From Deltaproteobacteria bacterium RIFCSPHIGHO2_12_FULL_43_9 (GTDB lineage: Bacteria; Bdellovibrionota; O2-12-FULL-43-9): 12,001 bases of DNA. Below the pieces are notes generated by a model. The model did not search any database, had not been told where the DNA came from, and saw only the letters and a list, made by a program, of their open reading frames with translations. The position numbers and the translations under genes are program-made. The stretch is from the NCBI GenBank assembly GCA_001798265.1, contig MGRR01000031.1:1-12001 (forward strand). The letters run 5' to 3'. Shown one piece after another: positions 1-5,931 of the stretch (within the stretch, counting starts at the first letter, position 1; each line of letters opens with the position of its first letter).

Positions 1-1653
1 TTTCTTCTCCGTGGGATCTGCTTCATCCTCGGTTCCATATGTTGAATAAAGATATGGGGTATACGACTCAAATTCCGCACCACATGTGTCAACGCGTTTA
101 TATGTAGGAATTATGCCAAGGGATTTTCTCTTCTCCCTGAATCCGGATTCGGACATTCCTGCCAAACGCGCTAATCTTAGATCTGAAAACCCCCACTCCT
201 TTGCCTTGCGTATTAAAGACGCATCCAAATTCTTTGAGGTTTTAAAACTATTTTCGAAGATTATCAGATCATTTATCTGATGCAGAAACCATGGATCAAT
301 ATGTGAATACTCGTTCAGCTTTTCTATTGAAAAGCCCCTCCTTAACGCCTCCGCTATATATAATATTCGTTCTGAGTTTGGTGTTTTAATCTTTTCAACC
401 AATATTTCGTTTTGAGATGCTACCTCGTCCAGCCCCGATAGATTTTTTTCTAATGACCGGATGGCCTTTTGCAGCGATTCCTTAAACGTTCTTCCTATGG
501 CCATTACCTCGCCGACTGATTTCATCTGTGTGGTCAAATGATCCGGGGTTGAGCTGAATTTTTTGAACGTAAATCTTGGAATCTTCGTAACCACGTAATC
601 TATCGTCGGTTCAAAAGAGGCTGGGGTAACCTTTGTGATATCGTTTTTAATCTCATCAAGCGTCAGTCCCACCGCGAGTTTTGCGGCAATTTTGGCAATC
701 GGGAAGCCGGTTGCTTTTGATGCAAGGGCGGAGCTTCTCGAAACCCGCGGGTTCATCTCTATGACAACCTCTTTTCCACTCTTTGGGTCGATGGCAAATT
801 GTATGTTTGATCCGCCCGTATCAACCCCTATCTCCCTTATTATCTTGATGGCAGAATTTCTCATCCTCTGATATTGGGCGTCGGAGAGGGTCTGCGCTGG
901 CGCAACTGTTATGCTGTCACCTGTATGCACCCCCATCGGATCGAGATTTTCAATTGAGCAGATGATTACTACGTTATCCCTAAGATCCCTCATCACCTCA
1001 AGCTCATACTCTTTCCAGCCAATAAGAGATTCCTCGAGCAGGACCTCGTGTGTGGGTGAAAGTGTTAGTGCGTGGTCTAAAAGCTCCTCGAATTCAACCA
1101 GATTATATGTGATATTTCCGCCACTTCCGCCGAGTGTGAAAGATGGTCTTAAAATGATAGGGAATCCAATATCCTTGGTCGCAACAAGTCCGGATTCTAT
1201 CGAGTTTACCTGAATACTCTTTGGGACAGAGAGGCCGATCTTATGCATCGCGTTTTTAAATCTACCCCTGTCCTCAGCCTTTTTTATCGCGTCGAGTTTT
1301 GCACCAATTAATTCGACACCGAATTCAGAGAGTATCCCATTCTCCGATAATGCAACGGCAATATTCAGCGCTGTTTGCCCCCCCATCGTCGGAAGCAGCG
1401 CGTCTGGTTTCTCTCTCCTTATAATCTCGCTTACGTATTCAGGTGTAATAGGTTCTATGTATGTTCTGTAAGAGATTTGGGAGTCGGTCATGATTGTCGC
1501 AGGATTGCTGTTGATCAGGATGGTTTTATAGCCCTCTTCATTCAGCGCCTTGCATGCCTGCACGCCTGAATAGTCAAACTCGCAGGCCTGACCTATGACA
1601 ATAGGCCCGGAGCCGATAATTAGTATTTTTTCTATATCTTTACGCTTTGGCAC
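1..1653 (-). CDS. carB: Carbamoyl-phosphate synthase large subunit, N-terminal 551 residues (cut by window edge)
   Basis: Large subunit of carbamoyl-phosphate synthase. It uses ammonia delivered by CarA, bicarbonate and two ATP to make carbamoyl phosphate. The visible part covers the carboxyphosphate ATP-grasp half (about residues 1–400) and most of the oligomerisation domain; the carbamate half and allosteric domain lie outside the window. Seen by translation: a GSGPIVIGQACEFDYSG start motif, INSNPATIMTD, RPSFTLGGSGGN and EMNPRVSRSSALASKATG. Counted from the start, R129, R169, E215, E299 and N301 fall at exactly the E. coli CarB positions, so the alignment is essentially gapless. The start is GTG at 1651–1653, giving the usual MPKR opening. 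It has an AGGGG ribosome site 8 bases upstream and overlaps the end of the preceding gene by 14 bases. One oddity is that the glycine-rich loop reads GGSGGN rather than the usual GGSGGG (residue 180). Confidence 0.96.
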   Translation of the reverse strand, partial: MPKRKDIEKILIIGSGPIVIGQACEFDYSGVQACKALNEEGYKTILINSNPATIMTDSQISYRTYIEPITPEYVSEIIRREKPDALLPTMGGQTALNIAVALSENGILSEFGVELIGAKLDAIKKAEDRGRFKNAMHKIGLSVPKSIQVNSIESGLVATKDIGFPIILRPSFTLGGSGGNITYNLVEFEELLDHALTLSPTHEVLLEESLIGWKEYELEVMRDLRDNVVIICSIENLDPMGVHTGDSITVAPAQTLSDAQYQRMRNSAIKIIREIGVDTGGSNIQFAIDPKSGKEVVIEMNPRVSRSSALASKATGFPIAKIAAKLAVGLTLDEIKNDITKVTPASFEPTIDYVVTKIPRFTFKKFSSTPDHLTTQMKSVGEVMAIGRTFKESLQKAIRSLEKNLSGLDEVASQNEILVEKIKTPNSERILYIAEALRRGFSIEKLNEYSHIDPWFLHQINDLIIFENSFKTSKNLDASLIRKAKEWGFSDLRLARLAGMSESGFREKRKSLGIIPTYKRVDTCGAEFESYTPYLYSTYGTEDEADPTEKK

Positions 1654-2284
1654 CTAAACTTCCCCTAACGTAGATTTTTTCCGGACCTATGTGGTGGTAT
1701 CGTTCAAATTTAAGTTTCATTGAGGCAAGTTCTAAAATTAAATCTTTATAGATATGGATTTCCCCAAGCCGGGCCTTCTTAATTTCATCAAGAATAAATT
1801 TTGTTGCCTCTTTGGGGTGAAAGCAGAAACCGGTTGTGAACCACCATTCTTTGCCGATTGGGACAATCCGCCCCTCGAATATATCACCCTCTGAGAGACT
1901 GAGTCGCATTAGCCCGGGATTAACAATATAACCTTTATTTGTTGACATATCGGTTATTCGAACATCTTTTTTCTTTATCTTTAGGAGATTAAAGATTGAA
2001 TGGATGTGGTTGGCGAGCCCCCTGTAGCAGAGCAGATTTTCCTCTATGAGTTTATCCCTCTTTTTTCTGTAAAAATGTTTGATTGGTGTGAATTGGCTAT
2101 TATTTAATTTTCTGTCGAATATGTACCAGTCGAAAAAAAGGGCCATCCTACTTTCGAAAAACGGGTCATCCTCATTAACCTGGCCGGTTTTTGAAAAGAA
2201 TTCCTCCCTTGCCTGTTGAATCTCGGCAAAATAATTCCCCCGGGTATACTCTTCTATTACGGGCTGAAGATAATTCTCGATCAT
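1640..2284 (-). CDS. Conserved-looking protein of unknown function between carA and carB
   Basis: A 214-residue soluble protein with no signal peptide or membrane segment. I cannot assign a function. The N-terminal half is helical and charged, with an aromatic motif FFDWYIFDR at residues 50–58. That motif loosely recalls an F-x-x-W-x-x-F-D element found in some SEC-C-type proteins, but no C-terminal SEC-C cysteine motif is present. From about residue 108 a beta-rich part follows (VRITDM, then GDIFEGRIVPIGKEWWFTTG at 133–152, then FCFHPKEA), ending in a helical region. From memory, similar proteins occur near carAB in deltaproteobacteria and myxobacteria; this needs a search. The start ATG shares one base with the carA stop (TGATG) and has GGAGAG six bases upstream. 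The end overlaps carB by 14 bases. It therefore sits inside the pyr operon between the two subunit genes of one enzyme, which suggests a role tied to the synthase or to pyrimidine supply. Confidence 0.85.
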   Translation of the reverse strand: MIENYLQPVIEEYTRGNYFAEIQQAREEFFSKTGQVNEDDPFFESRMALFFDWYIFDRKLNNSQFTPIKHFYRKKRDKLIEENLLCYRGLANHIHSIFNLLKIKKKDVRITDMSTNKGYIVNPGLMRLSLSEGDIFEGRIVPIGKEWWFTTGFCFHPKEATKFILDEIKKARLGEIHIYKDLILELASMKLKFERYHHIGPEKIYVRGSLGAKA

Positions 2285-3402
2285 CAGGTGCTCTCCATAA
2301 GATCAGTGAATTTTTTAAAAAGATACCGATTTTCCTGTGGTCCCGGGGCGGCTTCTGGGTGGTACTGCACGGAAAAACATTTGGTCCCCGGAGATGATAT
2401 CCCCTCGATGGTCTGGTCATTCAAATTGATATGCGTAATCTTTATATCACCGGAAAGCGAGTCCGGATCGACGCAAAAACCATGATTCTGCGAGGTTATG
2501 GTGATATGCCCCGTTTCCAGATCCTTAACAGGATGATTTGCTCCATGGTGTCCAAACTTCATTTTGTGGGTTTTGGCGCCAAGGGCCAATGCGAGAATCT
2601 GATGCCCCAGACAGATGCCAAAGATCGGGAATCTGCCCAAAAGATTCTTTATTGTCGAAATTGCGTATTTACACGCGGCCGGGTCCCCCGGACCATTCGA
2701 CAATAGAATGCCATCCGGATCGAATTTCGCAATCTCTTCCGCAGTAGTAGACGCAGGGAACAGTGTTACGTTGCACCCATGCGAATTTAATTGCCTGATT
2801 ATTGATTGCTTAACACCGAGGTCTAGAAGGGCGACTTTTTTGTCATCCCGGCGAAAGCCGGGATCTTGATTCCCGCGTTCGCGGGAATGACGGGGGTCGC
2901 TCGCAATGACAACCGGCGTCGTTACCTCGCTCGCCAAATCAAGCCCAGTCATGGATGGTGATTTTAAGGCCTTTTCTTGTAAAGATTTTGGATCGAAATC
3001 TGTTGTAGATATAATGCCCCTGAGCGAGCCCTCGTTTCTTAACCTTCTCGTTAAGGCTCTGGTGTCAACCCCCTCGATGGCAACTATATTATTTTCTTTC
3101 AAAAAGGTTTGCAGCGTTTTATTTGACCTGTGATTGCTCGGGTTTCTGCAGTACTCGCCGACAACGAACCCGCTTACCTGAATCTTTCCTGATTCAAAAT
3201 CGTCGCTATTAACCCCGTAGTTTCCAATTAACGGGTAGGTCATCGTGACAATTTGTCGTCTGTATGATGGGTCGGTTAATACCTCCTGGTAGCCTGTCAT
3301 TGAGGTGTTAAAAATTACCTCTCCCGTTGTTTCCCCGTCGAAACCAAACGATCTTCCATGAAAGAGTGAGCCATCTTCTAGAACGAGGAGCGCTGGTCTC
3401 AT
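2284..3402 (-). CDS. carA: Carbamoyl-phosphate synthase small subunit (glutamine amidotransferase), with in-frame repeat insertion
   Basis: Glutaminase subunit that hydrolyses glutamine and channels ammonia to CarB. The product has 372 residues. The N-terminal CarA-specific domain covers about residues 1–160 (LVLEDGSLFHGRSFG, FNTSMTGYQEVLTDPSY, GVDTRALTRRLR). The class I GATase domain runs from about 190, with the nucleophile elbow GICLGHQ (Cys264) and the catalytic His348/Glu350 in QYHPE, so all triad residues are present. Residues 165–187 are encoded by dispersed palindromic repeats (2842–2910). This stretch reads as a basic, glycine- and arginine-rich segment, HSRERGNQDPGFRRDD, exactly between the two domains, where CarA proteins vary in length. 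Without it the protein would be about 349 residues, a little below common CarA lengths (about 360–380). The start ATG overlaps the pyrC stop as ATGA; a GGGG ribosome site lies 7 bases upstream. Confidence 0.97.
   Translation of the reverse strand: MRPALLVLEDGSLFHGRSFGFDGETTGEVIFNTSMTGYQEVLTDPSYRRQIVTMTYPLIGNYGVNSDDFESGKIQVSGFVVGEYCRNPSNHRSNKTLQTFLKENNIVAIEGVDTRALTRRLRNEGSLRGIISTTDFDPKSLQEKALKSPSMTGLDLASEVTTPVVIASDPRHSRERGNQDPGFRRDDKKVALLDLGVKQSIIRQLNSHGCNVTLFPASTTAEEIAKFDPDGILLSNGPGDPAACKYAISTIKNLLGRFPIFGICLGHQILALALGAKTHKMKFGHHGANHPVKDLETGHITITSQNHGFCVDPDSLSGDIKITHINLNDQTIEGISSPGTKCFSVQYHPEAAPGPQENRYLFKKFTDLMEST
2842..2891. repeat. Double-hairpin palindromic repeat inside carA
   Basis: A 50-bp element bounded by GTCATCCC and GGGAATGAC. 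It contains two near-perfect inverted repeats side by side: ATCCCGGC–GAAA–GCCGGGAT (2845–2864, 8-bp stem) and ATTCCCGCG–TT–CGCGGGAAT (2869–2888, 9-bp stem). The second unit also satisfies the ATTCCC-N8-GGGAAT pattern of the neisserial dRS3 repeat, although such repeats occur in many phyla. On the carA strand it is read as HSRERGN…GFRRDD with no stop codon. It is inserted at the CarA interdomain linker. Confidence 0.85.
2896..2910. repeat. Fragment of a second repeat type abutting the carA element
   Basis: On the minus strand this 15-bp piece reads GTCATTGCGAGCGAC, which matches the start of the common GTCATTGCGAG…-type dispersed repeat that is also represented at 4621–4630 inside pyrC. It lies four bases from the double-hairpin element and encodes CarA residues V165–D169. 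Together the two pieces span exactly 69 bases (2842–2910, 23 codons), beginning and ending on codon boundaries. Confidence 0.65.
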
Positions 3403-4814
3403 TGCAAGACCCCGTTTTTAAAGAGATGTTTTCCATTGATAAACACATCCAGAACCCTCCCCTTAACCTTCCAACCGTCAAATGGATTATTGAGGCTTTT
3501 TGAAAATGAATTTTTCGCGTTTATCGTGAAAGAGGCCGAGGGATCAAATATTGTGAGTGTTGCGCGACCCCCTTTTTTAATCGAATGGTCTTTTTTCCCT
3601 AAAAGCTTCGCTGGCGCAGAGCTTAATTTTTCTACTACCTGACGAAGCGAAAGGATCCCTTTTTCAACAAGGGTTAAATAGATTGGCAGGGCTGTTTCCA
3701 GTCCTGTTACACCGAAAGGGGCCATTGAGAATGGCAGGGATTTCTCGTCGAAGGAGTGTGGCGCGTGATCTGTTGCGAAGATGTCGATTGTTCCGTCCAT
3801 AAGCCCCGCTTTCAGAGCCTCAACATCCTCCTCTTTTCTCAATGGTGGGGCAATCTTAAGATTGGTGTCATATGGTCTCTTGGTGATGTCATTCTCCGAG
3901 AGTGTTAAATGGTGGGGTGTAACCTCTGTTGTCACATTTACTCCATCCATCTTTGCTCTTCTTATTAATTCCACCCCTCCTTTGGTAGTCAGGTGCGCGA
4001 TGTGAAGATGAGAGCCTGTTTCTTTTGCCAGCTTAATATCCCTTTCGATCTGCAGAGTCTCCGCATCCGCAGGATTTCCAGCGAGTCCCAGTTGAAGAGA
4101 AACCTTCCCCGCGTTCATGACGCCGTCAGCAACAAGATTGGGGTCTTCGCAGTGGTCTATTACCGGAAGATTTAATTTTTTTGCCCGCAGCAAACCCTCC
4201 TTCATGATCTGGTAATTTATTACACCTCCGCCACCATCATCGGAAAAGGCGGCGGCTCCAGCCTTCGCGAGTGGTTCCATTGCGGTTAGCTTACTGCCTT
4301 GTTGTCCAATGGTGAGAGCGGCAACAGGTAGAATCTCGGCAAGACCAATCTCTCTGCTACGCTCCTTTATCCACTTAACCAGTTCCGGGGTATCGACGAC
4401 AGGTTTTGTGTTTGCCATGCAGCATACGGTTGAGAAACCACCAGCTATGGCGCACCTTGCTCCACTCTCCAGGGTCTCTTTATGGGTAAACCCTGGCTCC
4501 CTAAAATGTACATGCAGATCAATAAAGCCGGGTGAGATAATTAGATTTGTCGCGTCTAAGACTACATCAGAGATTGCGGAGCCTGTCCTGAACGCAGTGA
4601 AGGATCTCCTTCGGGCCTCCTCGCAATGACGTTTTACGTCATCCCGAGGGAGCGAAGCGACCGAAGGGATCTCCGTACGACAGGGGAGATCCCCGACGCG
4701 CTTCGCGCTGGGGATGACGTCTTCAATCTTTTCCCCGGATATCAGGATATCAAAAAGTCCATCCAGATCCGATGAAGGATCTATTAGATGGCCGTTTTTT
4801 ATCAAAATCTTCAT
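3399..4814 (-). CDS. pyrC: Dihydroorotase (class I), with about 50 extra residues from repeats
   Basis: Zinc amidohydrolase that cyclises carbamoyl aspartate to dihydroorotate. The product has 471 residues against roughly 425–430 for related class I enzymes. The amidohydrolase barrel is intact: HVHFREPG (metal ligands His101 and His103), FSDDGGGG (Asp192/193, the bridging acid of class I), VIDHCED (His221), HIAHLTT (His274) and ATDHAPH (Asp349). The C-terminal beta domain ends with KGRVLDVFINGKHLF. Residues 33–82 correspond to two repeat elements (4569–4718). They interrupt the small N-terminal beta-sandwich domain between GEKIED and VVLDATNLIISPGFID, away from the metal site. Removing these 50 codons gives 421 residues, close to the family norm. 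The start ATG overlaps the pyrB stop (ATGA), and its ribosome site GGTGGA lies inside the repeat that forms the pyrB tail. The enzyme is probably functional, but this is inference. Confidence 0.96.
   Translation of the reverse strand: MKILIKNGHLIDPSSDLDGLFDILISGEKIEDVIPSAKRVGDLPCRTEIPSVASLPRDDVKRHCEEARRRSFTAFRTGSAISDVVLDATNLIISPGFIDLHVHFREPGFTHKETLESGARCAIAGGFSTVCCMANTKPVVDTPELVKWIKERSREIGLAEILPVAALTIGQQGSKLTAMEPLAKAGAAAFSDDGGGGVINYQIMKEGLLRAKKLNLPVIDHCEDPNLVADGVMNAGKVSLQLGLAGNPADAETLQIERDIKLAKETGSHLHIAHLTTKGGVELIRRAKMDGVNVTTEVTPHHLTLSENDITKRPYDTNLKIAPPLRKEEDVEALKAGLMDGTIDIFATDHAPHSFDEKSLPFSMAPFGVTGLETALPIYLTLVEKGILSLRQVVEKLSSAPAKLLGKKDHSIKKGGRATLTIFDPSASFTINAKNSFSKSLNNPFDGWKVKGRVLDVFINGKHLFKNGVLQ
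4570..4630. repeat. Palindromic dispersed repeat inside pyrC (element A)
   Basis: A 61-bp imperfect palindrome. It begins GAGATTGCGGAG and ends CTCCTCGCAATGAC. On the pyrC strand it is read as HCEEARRRSFTAFRTGSAIS, resembling the familiar HCEE…AIS translation of dispersed repeats seen in many genomes. An internal 23-bp piece (4586–4608) matches the inverted sequence at 8170–8192 in the intergenic repeat region with two mismatches. This shows that it is a multicopy family within this window. Confidence 0.85.
4636..4720. repeat. Palindromic dispersed repeat inside pyrC (element B)
   Basis: An 85-bp element with perfect 10-bp terminal inverted repeats, ACGTCATCCC and GGGATGACGT. Inside are two subunits facing each other: one ends in GGGATCTCC and the other begins GGGGAGATCCCC. 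Each subunit has its own small GC-rich hairpin, AGCGAAGCGA-like and GCGC-TTC-GCGC. It is read through without a stop in pyrC, contributing residues from V33 to D59, and lies five bases from element A. No target-site duplication could be recognised. Confidence 0.85.
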
Positions 4815-5755
4815 TTGTCATCCACCGCGGCGGAGCCGCGTAGGGGATCCCCCCGGCCAAGCAGATGCAATATCGCCATCCGGACATAAAGCCCCCATTC
4901 AACCTGATCCAAGATTATCGATCTCTCAGAGTCCGCGACAACCGACTCAATCTCCACACCTCTGTTAATTGGTCCGGGTGCCATTATTAGGGCATTCTTT
5001 TTGAGTACGCCTAAATGCTCCCTTGTTAATCTGTAGGGTTCAATTAGTTCCCAGTGATCATCTCCGCTCCATCTCTCTGATTGCATTCTTAGCATCATTA
5101 TCGCGTCCGCGTTTTTAATCGCGTTTAGGAAGTCTCTCTCTATAATTGCGCCAAGTTCCCGCAGCGCGGTTGGGACCAGGGGCTCTGGGCCACAGAATGT
5201 CACCTTTGCCCCGAGGCGTAAAAATAATTCCAGGTCAGATTTTGCGACACGATTGTGAATTATGTCCCCGATAATAGTGACCTGTTTCCCCTCCAGCGTC
5301 CCCCATTTATCCAAAAGAGTCATCGCGTCCAGCAGGGCTTGTGAGGGGTGCGCATGAGATCCATCTCCCGCGTTGATAACCGGAACCTTAAGGTGTCGTG
5401 CTATCTGATGAGGGACACCAGACTCGGGGTGTCTTATAATGAATAGATTACACCCCATCGCCTGAAGGTTTAGGGTAGTATCCAGTAGAGTCTCCCCCTT
5501 TTTAACGCTGCTTGCTGATTCCAATATATTTACAACCTCAGCGCCAAGTCTTTTTGCGGCCATCTCAAATGAGACCCTTGTTCTGGTGCTTGGTTCAAAA
5601 AATAGGTTTGCGGCAATCTTTCCTTTGAGCGAAGGGGTAATCTCTTTTTGATTTGAGGAAATAGACCTAAGCCTCTTGGCCATATCGAAAATAGCAGATA
5701 TGTCCTGGGGTGAGAGGTCTGCGATATCTAAAAGATGGCGGGTTGTTAGTTCCAT
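4811..5755 (-). CDS. pyrB: Aspartate carbamoyltransferase catalytic chain, with repeat-derived C-terminal tail
   Basis: Transfers the carbamoyl group from carbamoyl phosphate to aspartate, the committed step of pyrimidine synthesis. The product has 314 residues. The carbamoyl-phosphate domain shows FFEPSTRTRVSFE (STRTR 56–60), SSVKKGET (a Lys donated to the neighbouring active site) and HAHPSQALLDA (His136, Gln139). The aspartate domain shows IIHNRVAKS (Arg169), LRMQSERW (Arg223, Gln225) and APGPINRGVEI. After the usual final helix VRMAILHLLG the protein continues with 14 residues ending GSAAVDDK, encoded by a repeat fragment; homologues usually end near residue 300–305. No pyrI-type regulatory chain gene is adjacent. 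It is the first gene of the operon; an AGAGG is centred about 14 bases before the ATG, a somewhat long spacing. An intrinsic terminator sits 26 bases upstream, so expression is probably controlled by attenuation. Confidence 0.97.
   Translation of the reverse strand: MELTTRHLLDIADLSPQDISAIFDMAKRLRSISSNQKEITPSLKGKIAANLFFEPSTRTRVSFEMAAKRLGAEVVNILESASSVKKGETLLDTTLNLQAMGCNLFIIRHPESGVPHQIARHLKVPVINAGDGSHAHPSQALLDAMTLLDKWGTLEGKQVTIIGDIIHNRVAKSDLELFLRLGAKVTFCGPEPLVPTALRELGAIIERDFLNAIKNADAIMMLRMQSERWSGDDHWELIEPYRLTREHLGVLKKNALIMAPGPINRGVEIESVVADSERSIILDQVEWGLYVRMAILHLLGRGDPLRGSAAVDDK
4817..4853. repeat. Repeat fragment forming the pyrB tail and the pyrC ribosome site
   Basis: A roughly 37-bp GC-rich element beginning GTCATCC and ending GGGGATCCCC, with a central CGCGGC–GGA–GCCGCG hairpin (6-bp stem). 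In layout it matches the right half of element B in pyrC: GATCCCC, then (G/T)ACGCG, then a hairpin, then GGATGAC. It encodes most of the last 14 residues of PyrB. Its terminal GGTGGATGAC supplies the purine-rich stretch just upstream of the pyrC ATG. Confidence 0.7.
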
Positions 5756-5779
5756 CAGATATTGGCCTCTAATAATGGC

Positions 5780-5848
5780 CTAAAAAAAGCCCTTTAGGGA
5801 AATCCTAAAAGGCCAAAAACATTGAATTATCGAGATGTTAGATAACAT
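5780..5848 (-). CDS. Possible 22-codon pyr leader peptide
   Basis: A short ORF from ATG (5846–5848) to TAG (5780–5782), 22 codons, whose stop lies at the very end of the attenuator T-tract. Its translation begins MLSNISIIQCFWPF. A ribosome translating it would run through the terminator stem and prevent folding, as the E. coli pyrL leader peptide does when UTP is scarce. Against it: the GAAGG ribosome site is only two bases from the ATG and may be hidden in a hairpin (5849–5866), and one candidate promoter would start transcription downstream of this ATG. Short ORFs of this size arise by chance, so this is a candidate only. Confidence 0.3.
   Translation of the reverse strand: MLSNISIIQCFWPFRISLKGFF
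5782..5813 (-). terminator. Intrinsic terminator in the pyrB leader (probable attenuator)
   Basis: Read on the minus strand: stem GCCTTTTAGG, loop ATTTC, stem CCTAAAGGGC (10 pairs, one of them G·U), then seven T. The T-tract ends 26 bases before the pyrB ATG. On the plus strand no T-tract follows, so it acts toward pyrB. No minus-strand gene lies immediately upstream; the neighbour is divergent. It therefore most likely terminates pyr operon transcripts conditionally. The arrangement resembles the E. coli pyrBI attenuator. A five-T run just before the stem could serve as a UTP-sensitive pause site (inference). The 5' segment TTGGCCT could instead pair with AGGCCAA over the pyrB ribosome site. 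Confidence 0.8.
5835..5848. promoter_or_regulatory. Perfect 14-bp dyad, candidate operator
   Basis: ATGTTA–GA–TAACAT is a perfect 6-2-6 inverted repeat in the gap between the divergent pyrB operon and the histidine-kinase gene. It overlaps a candidate minus-strand −10 element (5839–5844). Its size and position suit an operator for a dimeric regulator of one or both transcription units. No regulator family could be matched to the sequence. Confidence 0.4.
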
Positions 5849-5868
5849 GACCTTCGGTAGAAAGTCAA
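5839..5868 (-). promoter_or_regulatory. Candidate sigma-70-like promoter for the pyr operon
   Basis: Minus strand: TTGACT (5863–5868; 5 of 6 matches to the −35 consensus), an 18-base spacer, then TATCTA (5839–5844; 3 of 6 matches to −10). Transcription would start near 5832, only about 20 bases before the attenuator stem. The −10 is weak. An alternative −10, TATAAA, at 5898–5903 lacks a good −35 but would give a longer leader that includes the possible leader peptide. Confidence 0.35.
5849..5866 (-). other. Small hairpin in the pyr upstream region
   Basis: Minus strand GACTTTC–TACC–GAAGGTC forms a 7-pair stem (one G·U) with a four-base loop. It ends directly before the ATG of the possible leader ORF and covers its GAAGG ribosome site. 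It would exist in RNA only if transcription starts upstream, for example from the TATAAA at 5898–5903. It overlaps the candidate −35 element, so the two readings exclude each other. Confidence 0.35.
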
Positions 5869-5931
5869 CAAATTTTAAGTTTTATCCGATCCATATGTTT
5901 ATACCTCTAAATACAGGGTAAGATTGAAGAA

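Noticed and set aside
2869..2888. ATTCCC-N8-GGGAAT matching the neisserial dRS3 repeat, suggesting transfer from Neisseria
   Set aside because: This simple inverted pattern recurs in repeats of many phyla, and nothing else in the window looks neisserial.
3399..4814. pyrC (and carA) as pseudogenes because of repeat insertions
   Set aside because: Frames are open throughout, all metal-binding and catalytic residues are present, and start/stop overlaps with neighbours are preserved.
5892..5921. Nine-codon ORF (ATG at 5892–5894, minus) with AGAGG upstream as a leader peptide
   Set aside because: It lies in the divergent kinase promoter region, is very short and ends well before the attenuator, so it has no evident role.
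5756..5931. PyrR-binding (anti-antiterminator) sequence in the pyr leader
   Set aside because: No match to the AGUCCnGnGAGG-like consensus was found on the minus strand.
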